64,000 bases of DNA from Rhizorhabdus histidinilytica (GTDB lineage Bacteria > Pseudomonadota > Alphaproteobacteria > Sphingomonadales > Sphingomonadaceae). The notes under the pieces were generated by a model, which worked only from the letters and a program-made list of their open reading frames with translations, made no database searches and had not been told where the DNA came from. Within the stretch, counting starts at the first letter, position 1; every line of letters starts with the position of its first letter. The stretch is from positions 310,001 to 374,000 of the forward strand of contig NZ_FUYM01000001.1 of the NCBI RefSeq assembly GCF_900167915.1. The letters are read 5' to 3'. Positions 1 to 6,658 of the stretch are shown piece by piece. A program made the position numbers and the translations under genes.

Positions 1-488
1 CGTCCGGGCCCGAACTCGCCGCAGGCCATCGCGCCCTCGTCGGGGTCGAGCACCGTCACCCCGTCCGCGCGCAGCCGCGCGACGTTGCGCTGGGTCGCCG
101 GATGGAGCCACATCCGCACGTTCATCGCCGGAGCGACGAGCACCGGCTTGTCGGTCGCCAGCAGCAGCGTGGTGGCCAGGTCGTCGGCGATCCCGGCCGC
201 CATCTTCGCCATCAGGTCCGCGGTGGCGGGGCAGACCACCACCAGGTCGGCCTCGCGGCTGAGCTGGATATGGCCCATCTCGGTCTCGTTCTTGAGGTCC
301 CACAGGCTGGTGTGGACCTCCTGCTCGCTGAGCGCGGCGAGGCTCATCGGCGTGACGAAATGATGCGCCGCCTCGGTCAGCACGCAGCGCACGCTGCCCC
401 CGCCCTTGCGGATCAGCCGCACCAGCTCGCACGCCTTGTACGCCGCGATGCCGCCGCCGATGATGAGGAGGATGCGGGGGGCGATCAT
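1..488 (-). CDS. coaBC: Bifunctional phosphopantothenoylcysteine decarboxylase/synthetase, N-terminal part (cut by window edge)
   Basis: This is the N-terminal flavoprotein (CoaC) part of the coenzyme A enzyme. It decarboxylates 4'-phosphopantothenoylcysteine to 4'-phosphopantetheine; the missing C-terminal CoaB part would make that substrate. About 162 residues are visible. The Rossmann-like start LLIIGGGIAAYKA is followed by MGHIQLSREAD, which holds the catalytic His, and by the PAMN-x-x-MW signature (APAMNVRMW) of the family. The frame stays open to base 1, so the gene is truncated by the window and not broken. It starts 4 bases after the ubiB stop on the same strand, so it is the third gene of a ubiE-ubiB-coaBC operon. 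Confidence 0.93.
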   Translation of the reverse strand, partial: MIAPRILLIIGGGIAAYKACELVRLIRKGGGSVRCVLTEAAHHFVTPMSLAALSEQEVHTSLWDLKNETEMGHIQLSREADLVVVCPATADLMAKMAAGIADDLATTLLLATDKPVLVAPAMNVRMWLHPATQRNVARLRADGVTVLDPDEGAMACGEFGPG

Positions 489-492
489 GACG

Positions 493-2025
493 CTAGTTTA
501 GGAGCAGCATCGCCGCCGCGCCAGCCACGGCGGCTAGCGCCGCGACCGCCGCGTAGCGCCAGCCCGATCCGATGCGGATCACCTGCACCTCGGGCAGCGG
601 CGGGGGCGGGGGGGCGCCGCCGGGGGCGGGGAACTGCGCCTCGATCCGCCGGACGAGATCGGGCAGGCCGGCCAGGGTGCGCAGGTCGCCGACGATGCGG
701 TCGGCCAGCCACGCCTCGGGGCCCAGCTCGGAGCGGATCCATTCCTTCACGAACGGGCCCGACGTCTCCCACATGTTCAGATCGGGATCGAGGCCGGTCG
801 CCACGCCCTCGACCATCACCATCGTTTTCTGCAGCAGCAGCAGGTGCGGCTGGGTTTGCATGTCGAAGTCGCGGGTGATCGCGAACAGGCCATCGAGCAT
901 CTGGCCGATCGAGATGTCCTTGGCGGGCAGCCCGCGGATCGGCTCGCCGACGGCGCGCAACGCGGTGGTGAACTCGCCGATATTGTGGTGCGGCGGCACA
1001 TAGCCCGCCTCGAAATGGATTTCGGCGACGCGCTTGTAGTTGCCGGTGATCAGCCCGTGCAGGATCTCCGCCAGCCACACCCGCGCGCGCCGGTCGATCC
1101 GGCCCATGATGCCGAAGTCGATCGCCGCGATCCGCCCGTCGGGCAGCGCGAAGAGATTGCCGTGGTGGAGGTCGGCGTGGAAGAAGCCGTCGGCGATCGC
1201 CTGGCGCAGGAAGGCCTGGACGAGCAGCGCGGCGAGCGCCTTGCCGTCATGGCCGGCGGCGGCGATCGCCGTCCGGTCGGCCATCTTGATGCCGTCGATC
1301 CATTCCATGGTGAGGACGCGGCGCGCGGTGCGGGTCCAGTCGATCGCGGGAACGACGAAGCCCGGCACCGCCGCCATGTTCTCGGCCAGCTCGGACGCCG
1401 AGGCGGCTTCGCGCCGCAGGTCCAGCTCGCGCGCGGTCCACTGGCGGAAGGTGGCGATGACGAGGCGCGGGCGCAGCCGCGTGAATTCGCCGCCGATCAG
1501 CTCGGCATGCGCGGCGGCCCATTCATAGGTCTCGATCGCGCGGTCCATCTCCTCCTCGATTCCCGGCCGCAGCACCTTGACCGCGACGGTGCGGCCGTCG
1601 GTCGTCACCGCCCGGTGGACCTGCGCGATCGAGGCGGCGCCGACCGGCGTCTCCTCGATTGTGGCGAACAGTTGCTCGATCGGTTTGCCGAGGCCCTGCT
1701 CGATCGCCGCGCGGATCAGCGGGAAGGGGGCGGGAGGCAGCGCGTCCTGGAGTCGCGACAGCTCGACCGCCGCCTGCTCGCCGACAAGGTCGGGACGGGT
1801 GGCGAGCGCCTGGCCGAGCTTGATCGCCGCCGGGCCGAGCGCCTCGAAGGCGTCGGCATAGGCCGGCTGCTTCGGTATCCGCGCGCCGAACCGGGCAAGC
1901 CGGACCAGCCGGCGGACCTGCGGCGGCGTCAGCGGATCGCGTTCGATCCCGCGCAGCGCACCGTAGCGCGCGAGCGTGCGGCCCCAGCGGAGCAGCCGCC
2001 AGATATGGACGAAGCTGGGGGTCAA
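493..2025 (-). CDS. ubiB: UbiB, atypical kinase of ubiquinone biosynthesis
   Basis: This 510-residue protein is a UbiB/ADCK-family atypical kinase-ATPase needed for ubiquinone synthesis at the inner membrane. The KxGQ motif (KLGQ, about residue 70) is the family's hallmark in place of a glycine-rich loop. VAVKVLRPG carries the ATP-binding Lys, HADLHHGN the catalytic loop, and IDFG the metal-binding Asp of the DFG-like motif. The C-terminus is an Ala/Val/Leu-rich membrane anchor (about 490-509), as in bacterial UbiB. The start overlaps the ubiE stop by 4 bases (ATGA), which indicates translational coupling. The length is normal. UbiB acts on the Coq/Ubi lipid biosynthetic complex; its exact substrate in bacteria is not settled. 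Confidence 0.95.
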   Translation of the reverse strand: MTPSFVHIWRLLRWGRTLARYGALRGIERDPLTPPQVRRLVRLARFGARIPKQPAYADAFEALGPAAIKLGQALATRPDLVGEQAAVELSRLQDALPPAPFPLIRAAIEQGLGKPIEQLFATIEETPVGAASIAQVHRAVTTDGRTVAVKVLRPGIEEEMDRAIETYEWAAAHAELIGGEFTRLRPRLVIATFRQWTARELDLRREAASASELAENMAAVPGFVVPAIDWTRTARRVLTMEWIDGIKMADRTAIAAAGHDGKALAALLVQAFLRQAIADGFFHADLHHGNLFALPDGRIAAIDFGIMGRIDRRARVWLAEILHGLITGNYKRVAEIHFEAGYVPPHHNIGEFTTALRAVGEPIRGLPAKDISIGQMLDGLFAITRDFDMQTQPHLLLLQKTMVMVEGVATGLDPDLNMWETSGPFVKEWIRSELGPEAWLADRIVGDLRTLAGLPDLVRRIEAQFPAPGGAPPPPPLPEVQVIRIGSGWRYAAVAALAAVAGAAAMLLLN

Positions 2026-2753
2026 ATCTTCCAGCCGCTATGAATGGCGACGAGACCGCCAAGCAGCGGCTCGACCTTCGCCTGGACGAAGCCGGCCTCG
2101 GCGATCTCGGCCTTGAAGGCGTCCATCGTCGGGAAGCGGCGGATCGACTCGATCAGGTAGCGGTAGCTCTCCTCGTCGCCCGCCAGCATCTTGCCGAGCT
2201 TGGGGACCAGGCGGTGCGAATAGGCGTCGTAGACTTCCTTGAAACCCGGCCACAGCGTCGTCGAGAATTCGAGACAATAGAAGCGGCCGCCGCGCTTCAG
2301 CACGCGATGCGCCTCCTTCAGCGCCTGCATCCGATGGGTGACGTTCCTGATGCCGAAGGCGATCGTATAGGCGTCGAACCGGTTCGCTTCGAAGCTCAGC
2401 GTCTCGGCGTTCTGTTCGGACCAGGACAGTCCCTCGATCCGCTTCTTCGCAGCGCGCTCCTTGCCGACTTCGAGCATCGCGGCATTGATGTCGGACACGG
2501 TGACGGCGGCGCCCGACCGGGCGAGGCGGAAAGCGATGTCACCGGTGCCGCCGGCCATGTCGAGGATGTCCTCGCCGGCACGTGGCTTCACCCGGCGGAC
2601 GAAACGGTCCTTCCACAGCCGGTGCATCCCGCCCGACATGGCGTCGTTCATAAGGTCGTAGCGGCTCGCGACGCTGCGGAAGACCTCGCCGACCTTGGCG
2701 GTCTTCTCCTCGGGGGAGACGTCGGCATAGCCGAAGGAAACGGTGTCGCTCAT
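2022..2753 (-). CDS. ubiE: UbiE, ubiquinone C-methyltransferase
   Basis: A 243-residue SAM-dependent methyltransferase that C-methylates the demethoxy-benzoquinol intermediate of ubiquinone (and demethylmenaquinol where present). UbiE signatures visible are NDAMSGGMHRLWKD near residue 35, the SAM motif I DMAGGTGDIAFRLA, and GIRNVTHRMQALKEA. The start chosen is the Met of MSDTVSFGYADV at 2753, where the family similarity begins; six more codons are open upstream. It is the first gene of a ubiE-ubiB-coaBC minus-strand operon and divergent from mutM. The gap to mutM holds a hairpin repeat. Confidence 0.95.
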   Translation of the reverse strand: MSDTVSFGYADVSPEEKTAKVGEVFRSVASRYDLMNDAMSGGMHRLWKDRFVRRVKPRAGEDILDMAGGTGDIAFRLARSGAAVTVSDINAAMLEVGKERAAKKRIEGLSWSEQNAETLSFEANRFDAYTIAFGIRNVTHRMQALKEAHRVLKRGGRFYCLEFSTTLWPGFKEVYDAYSHRLVPKLGKMLAGDEESYRYLIESIRRFPTMDAFKAEIAEAGFVQAKVEPLLGGLVAIHSGWKI

Positions 2754-2809
2754 GCGCGACGCTCTAGCCAAGACCGGACGTCAGCGTAACCCCCCGCTCT
2801 CTCCCTTTC

Positions 2810-2955
2810 GTCATGCCAGCCCCTCGACTGCCTGCAAGACAGGCGCTCGGGATAAACTTCAGCCAAAGGCTGAAGGCTGGCATCCATGTCTGTCGTCTTC
2901 TCAGATGCCATCTGGCTGATGAGAGACATGGACCCCAGCCTGCGCTGGGGTGACG
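2810..2955. repeat. Family A inverted hairpin repeat carrying a nested second repeat
   Basis: Starts GTCATGCCAGC and ends CAGCCTGCGCTGGGGTGACG. Other family A copies (21242, 34931, 49844) are 93-96 bases long and share the outer arms, the CATCCATGTCT / AGACATGGA inner arms and a central CAGATG-CATCTG palindrome. This copy is about 50 bases longer because the loop of its left hairpin holds an extra segment (about 2821-2874). That segment has two small hairpins of its own, GCCTG-CAGGC and CTTCAGCC-GGCTGAAG. It lies between divergent ubiE and mutM. Confidence 0.8.
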
Positions 2956-2998
2956 CTGGGGGATGGTTGGCGCATGAACGGATGGCTATAGGGCGTTC

Positions 2999-3811
2999 AT
3001 GCCCGAGCTTCCCGAAGTAGAAACCACCGTCCGCGGCCTGCGTCCTCCGCTCGAGGGTCGGCGGCTGACCCGGGTCGAGACCCGCCGCGCCGACCTGCGC
3101 CGCCCCTTTCCGGCCGATCTGCGCCAGCGGATGACCGGGGCGAGGATCACCGGGCTCGGCCGCCGCGCCAAATACGGCCTGATCGAGACCGATCGCGGCG
3201 ACGTGATGATCTTTCACCTCGGCATGTCGGGGCGCTGGCGGATCGATCCCAGCGAGATCGGCGCCCATGATCATCTGGTGCTGGAGACCGACGAGGGGCG
3301 GACGCTGTCGCTGTGCGACCCGCGCCGCTTCGGATCGGTCGACCTCGTCCGGGGCGAGGATCTCGCCGGGTTCGGTCCGTTCAAGGCGCTGGGGCCCGAG
3401 CCGCTCGGCCCCGATCTCACCGGCGCCTATCTCGCGAAGGCGCTCGAAGGGCGGGTCGCGCCGATCAAGGCGATGCTGCTCGACCAGCGCATCGTCGCCG
3501 GGCTCGGCAACATCTATGTGTGCGAGGCGCTGCACATGACCGGCATCGCGCCGACGACGATGGCGGGCCGGATCGCCAGGGGCAGGCTCGACCGGCTGGT
3601 CGATTCGATTCGCGAGGTGCTGGCGGCGGCGATCGAGGCGGGCGGCTCCACGCTGCGCGACTATGCCCGGCCCGACGGCGAACTCGGCTATTTCGCCAAG
3701 CAGTGGCGCGTCTATGGTCGCGAAGACGAGGCATGCCATTGCGGCACCATGATCCGCCGCCGCGTCGATGGCGGCCGATCGACCTTCTACTGCCCCAAAT
3801 GCCAGAAATAG
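2999..3811 (+). CDS. mutM: Formamidopyrimidine-DNA glycosylase (Fpg/MutM)
   Basis: A 270-residue bifunctional glycosylase/AP lyase that removes 8-oxoguanine and formamidopyrimidines from DNA. The mature N-terminus PELPEVETT supplies the catalytic Pro and Glu. The beta-elimination Lys lies in RRAKYGL (about 58), and GLGNIYVCEALH is the helix-two-turn-helix. The C-terminal zinc finger runs from CHCG to CPKC. One oddity is that the first Cys pair is spaced C-x-C rather than the usual C-x2-C. The gene is divergent from ubiE and stands upstream of rpsT. Confidence 0.96.
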   Translation: MPELPEVETTVRGLRPPLEGRRLTRVETRRADLRRPFPADLRQRMTGARITGLGRRAKYGLIETDRGDVMIFHLGMSGRWRIDPSEIGAHDHLVLETDEGRTLSLCDPRRFGSVDLVRGEDLAGFGPFKALGPEPLGPDLTGAYLAKALEGRVAPIKAMLLDQRIVAGLGNIYVCEALHMTGIAPTTMAGRIARGRLDRLVDSIREVLAAAIEAGGSTLRDYARPDGELGYFAKQWRVYGREDEACHCGTMIRRRVDGGRSTFYCPKCQK

Positions 3812-3824
3812 GGCGAGTTGGAGG

Positions 3825-3853
3825 TTGACCATCAGGGCCGGCCTGTGTATTGG
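3825..3853 (+). promoter_or_regulatory. Candidate sigma-70 promoter of rpsT
   Basis: TTGACC (3825-3830) and TATTGG (3848-3853) are separated by exactly 17 bases and lie about 65 bases before the rpsT start, just after the mutM stop. Five of six bases match the -35 consensus; the -10 match is weaker. The position suits a housekeeping promoter for the S20 gene. Confidence 0.5.
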
Positions 3854-3918
3854 CGCGGCCTTCCGGCGGGGACCCGTTCCTTGCCGTTCCAGTCATTATA
3901 GCTAGGGTTTGAACGAGC

Positions 3919-4182
3919 ATGGCGAATACGCCGCAGGCAAAGAAGCGCATCCGTCGCAACGATCGTCGCGCCGAGATCAACGGTGCCCGGGTCAGCCGGA
4001 TCCGCACCTTCGTGAAGAAGGTCGAGGCTGCGCTCGCCGCCGGCGACAAGACCGCCGCCACCGCCGCGCTGGCCGCTGCCCAGCCCGAGCTGTTCCGTGG
4101 CGTCTCGAAGGGCGTGGTTCACAAGAACACCGCCTCGCGCAAGTTCTCCCGCCTGACGAAGCGCATCGCCGCTCTCGGCTGA
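3919..4182 (+). CDS. rpsT: 30S ribosomal protein S20
   Basis: An 87-residue basic protein, the usual S20 length. It opens with [21 protein letters not shown], the conserved rRNA-binding N-terminal helix, and ends with the S20 core [18 protein letters not shown]20 binds 16S rRNA early in assembly of the small subunit. No good Shine-Dalgarno sequence precedes the ATG, which fits a gene whose translation is often autoregulated, but regulation is not shown here. A likely promoter lies upstream and a strong terminator follows within 20 bases, so it is probably transcribed alone. The linkage to dnaA is common in alphaproteobacteria. Confidence 0.97.
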   Translation: MANTPQAKKRIRRNDRRAEINGARVSRIRTFVKKVEAALAAGDKTAATAALAAAQPELFRGVSKGVVHKNTASRKFSRLTKRIAALG

Positions 4183-4199
4183 TCGCTGAGGCCCGTATG

Positions 4200-4242
4200 A
4201 CAAAAGGCCCGCCGGCAGAAGATGCCGGCGGGCCTTTTGTCA
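4200..4242 (+). terminator. Strong rho-independent terminator after rpsT
   Basis: AAAAGGCCCGCCGGCA and its complement TGCCGGCGGGCCTTTT form a long near-perfect stem around a short AGAA-type loop, ending in a T run. The matching A run on the other side means it could also work on the minus strand. Confidence 0.9.
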
Positions 4243-4586
4243 TGTCTGCGTCACGGAACCGTAACTCTCGGATTTAACTTGATTCGTTATCGAAACCTCT
4301 TCTAAATATTTGAAAATCAGCGATAAAATTTTTTTCGAAGAGAGAGGCCCGGCTTATCTAGTGTCAAGCCCATATTGCGGTCCGATGACGAAATAGATGC
4401 TCTTGATCCCTGTCACGGCTTCTCCCTAGAGTGCCTTTCATAGCCGAGCGCGATTCTGTCGCAACGGCATCATGACGATTTAGCAATGGGCATGCCGGAA
4501 CGCTGCTTCCGGACAGGGGAGGGCTTTGCCCTTTAAACGAGTTTGATTTGGAAGGGCAGAAGGGGTCTGTCCGGGAAGGATGCGGG
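4243..4586. other. dnaA upstream region: AT-rich leader with two GANTC sites
   Basis: About 340 bases hold no gene. The first 110 bases are strikingly A+T-rich for this genome (ATTTAACTTGATTCGTTATC, then TAAATATTTGAAAATC and a T7 run). Two GATTC sites (4281-4285, 4452-4456) match GANTC, the CcrM methylation target of alphaproteobacteria. TTATCGAAA (4288) matches a DnaA box at 7 of 9 positions and TTATCTAGT (4354) at 6 of 9. These are too weak to call an origin. A regulated dnaA promoter is the simplest reading. Confidence 0.45.
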
Positions 4587-6029
4587 GTGTCTGACAAGAT
4601 TGGCGGCGTGGGCATGGATGAAGGTCCAGCCGCGAATGCCGGTATCGATGCGGCGCTTGCGCAGGCGTGGGAGACCATCCGCGCGAGCCTGCGCCGCAGT
4701 ATCGGCGTGCGGACCTTCGACGGCTGGCTGAAGCCGCTGACGCTCGGCGACTGCGATCTCGCCTCCGGCACGCTCAAGCTCGTCGCCCCCAGCGAATTCA
4801 TGGCCAACTGGGCCACCACCCATTTCGTCGACCATCTGCTCCAGGGCTGGCGCGCGTTGCTGCCGCAGGTCCGTCACGTGTCGATCGTGCCGGCGTCGGC
4901 CGGCGAACGTCCCGCTCTGTTCTCGGCCGTTCCGGTCGTGGCGCCGGCGGCCGAAGTCCCGGCGGCGGAGGAAACGGTCGCGGCGCCTGGCGACGACGTT
5001 CGCTGCGGCACTCCGCTCGAAGCGCGCTACACCTTCGACAGCTTCGTCGTCGGCAAGGCGAACGAGGTAGCCTACAACGCCGCGCGCACGCTGGCGGAGG
5101 GCGGCAAGCTCGTCTTCAACCCGCTGTTCCTCCACGGTGGCACCGGCCTCGGCAAGACGCATCTGATGCATGCGATCGGCCATGAATATCTGGCGCGCCA
5201 TCCGGGCGCGAAGGTCGTCTACATGTCGGCCGAGAAGTTCATGTTCGAATTCGTCTCGGCGATGCGTGCCAAGGACACGTTCAGCTTCAAGCAGCGGCTG
5301 CGCGCGGCCGACGTGCTGATGATCGACGACGTCCAGTTCATCGCGGGCAAGGAATCGACCCAGGAGGAATTCTTCCACACGATGAACGAGCTGATCTCGG
5401 CGGGCCGCCGCCTGGTGATCAGCGCCGACCGTTCGCCGCAGGACCTCGACGGGATCGAGAGCCGCATCCTGTCGCGCCTGTCCTGGGGCCTTGTCGCCGA
5501 CGTAAACCCGGCCGATTTCGAACTGCGCCTCAACATCCTGATGCGCAAGCTGCAGGGCATGCCGCAGGCGCAGGTGCCCCAGGACGTGGTGATGTTCCTC
5601 GCCCGCCGGATCAGCGCCAATGTCCGCGAGCTGGAAGGCGCGCTGAACCGCGTCGTCGCCTATGCGGCGCTGTCGGGCAAGCCGGTCGACATCGACTTCA
5701 CCCAGGCGACCCTCGCCGACATCCTCCGCGCCAACCAGCGCCGGGTGACGATCGACGAGATCCAGCGCAAGGTCTCCGACCATTACCGCATCCGCCAGGC
5801 CGAGATGTCGAGCGCCCGCCGCGCCCGCGAGGTCGCCCGCCCGCGCCAGGTGGCGATGTACCTCGCCAAGCAGCTCACCCCGCGCTCGCTGCCCGAGATC
5901 GGCCGCCGCTTCGGTGGACGCGACCACACGACCGTGATCCACGCGGTCAAGCAGATCGAGAAGCTGCGCCAGACCGATGCCGAGCTCGACGCCGACGTCC
6001 GCCTGCTGATCCGCCAGCTCGAGGGCTGA
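4587..6029 (+). CDS. dnaA: Chromosomal replication initiator DnaA
   Basis: DnaA binds DnaA boxes at the origin, melts DNA as an ATP-bound oligomer and loads the replicative helicase. From the chosen start it has 480 residues. Domain I (WETIRASLRRSIGVRTFDGWL) is followed by a variable Ala/Val-rich linker and then the AAA+ core with Walker A GGTGLGKTHLMHA and Walker B VLMIDDVQF. The sensor/Arg region is SRLSWGLVADV, and domain IV carries the box-binding signature GGRDHTTVIHAVKQIE. GTG at 4587 was chosen because GGGAAGGA lies 6 bases before it. The alternatives TTG 4548 and ATG 4614 have no comparable site. Confidence 0.96.
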   Translation: MSDKIGGVGMDEGPAANAGIDAALAQAWETIRASLRRSIGVRTFDGWLKPLTLGDCDLASGTLKLVAPSEFMANWATTHFVDHLLQGWRALLPQVRHVSIVPASAGERPALFSAVPVVAPAAEVPAAEETVAAPGDDVRCGTPLEARYTFDSFVVGKANEVAYNAARTLAEGGKLVFNPLFLHGGTGLGKTHLMHAIGHEYLARHPGAKVVYMSAEKFMFEFVSAMRAKDTFSFKQRLRAADVLMIDDVQFIAGKESTQEEFFHTMNELISAGRRLVISADRSPQDLDGIESRILSRLSWGLVADVNPADFELRLNILMRKLQGMPQAQVPQDVVMFLARRISANVRELEGALNRVVAYAALSGKPVDIDFTQATLADILRANQRRVTIDEIQRKVSDHYRIRQAEMSSARRAREVARPRQVAMYLAKQLTPRSLPEIGRRFGGRDHTTVIHAVKQIEKLRQTDAELDADVRLLIRQLEG

Positions 6030-6049
6030 TTCACACCCCTTCGATAACG

Positions 6050-6136
6050 TCATGCCGGCGGAGGCCGGCATCTCGGGCGGTTCCTGCCCCAGCCTCTTCT
6101 CCCCTCTCCGGAGATGCCGGCCTCCGCCGGCATGAC
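6050..6136. repeat. Family B inverted repeat (GTCATGCCGGC / GCCGGCATGAC)
   Basis: GTCATGCCGGCGGAGGCCGG at the left is repeated in inverted form at the right (GATGCCGGCCTCCGCCGGCATGAC). Each arm is itself a hairpin (GCCGGC-GGAG-GCCGGC type). It lies between dnaA and the next gene. A second copy is at 44017-44103. Confidence 0.8.
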
Positions 6137-6220
6137 GGTGTGGGGCTGGCGTGTCGCAGGGGCGCCGCGGTGCCCCATAGGGGGCTTACCCCCCGCAACG
6201 ATCCGCCCTACATGGGGCAC

Positions 6221-6658
6221 ATGTCGGCCTCGCTCTACAACGCCCGGATTCTCCGTCTCGCGACCAGCATTCCTCACCAGGCCCGCCTCGCCGATGCGCA
6301 GGCGAGCGTCTCCAAGCGTTCGCCGATCTGCGGCAGCCGGGTGACGGTGGACGTGGTGCTGGACGGCGAGGGGCGGGTCGCGGCGCTGGGGCAGGAGGTG
6401 CGCGCCTGCGCACTTGGGCAGGCCTCGGCGGCGCTGATGGGGGCGCATGCGATCGGGCGGACCCCGGCCGAGCTGGCGGCCGCACGCGATGCGTTGACCG
6501 CCTTTCTCGCCGGCGAGCGCGACGATCCGGGTGATTGGCCCGACCTCGACATCTTCCTGCCCGCGCGGCCGCATGCCGCGCGCCATCCCTCGATCCGGCT
6601 CGCCTTCGAAGCGGTCGCCGAGGCGGCGGCGCAGGCGCTGGCGGAGCCGGTGCGTTGA
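6221..6658 (+). CDS. NifU/IscU-like iron-sulfur cluster scaffold protein
   Basis: A 145-residue protein resembling the N-terminal scaffold domain of NifU/IscU, on which Fe-S clusters are built before transfer to apoproteins. It has an IscU-like helix start (LYNARILRLA) and the first ligand region SPICGSRV. The second ligand region is VRACALGQASAALM, equivalent to the GCxxAxASAS motif. Only two Cys are present (about 37 and 63); the third Cys of canonical IscU is absent, with a His/Arg-rich segment (HAARHPSIRL) where it would be expected. The start at ATG 6221 (MSASLYN) is where family similarity begins. Its TGA overlaps the TTG start of the downstream antiporter, so the two are coupled. Scaffold activity is inferred from the fold. 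Confidence 0.75.
   Translation: MSASLYNARILRLATSIPHQARLADAQASVSKRSPICGSRVTVDVVLDGEGRVAALGQEVRACALGQASAALMGAHAIGRTPAELAAARDALTAFLAGERDDPGDWPDLDIFLPARPHAARHPSIRLAFEAVAEAAAQALAEPVR

Noticed and set aside
4281-4360. Origin of replication (oriC) next to dnaA
   Set aside because: Only two poor DnaA boxes (7 of 9 and 6 of 9 matches) are visible and no cluster. In alphaproteobacteria the origin is often near hemE and not beside dnaA.
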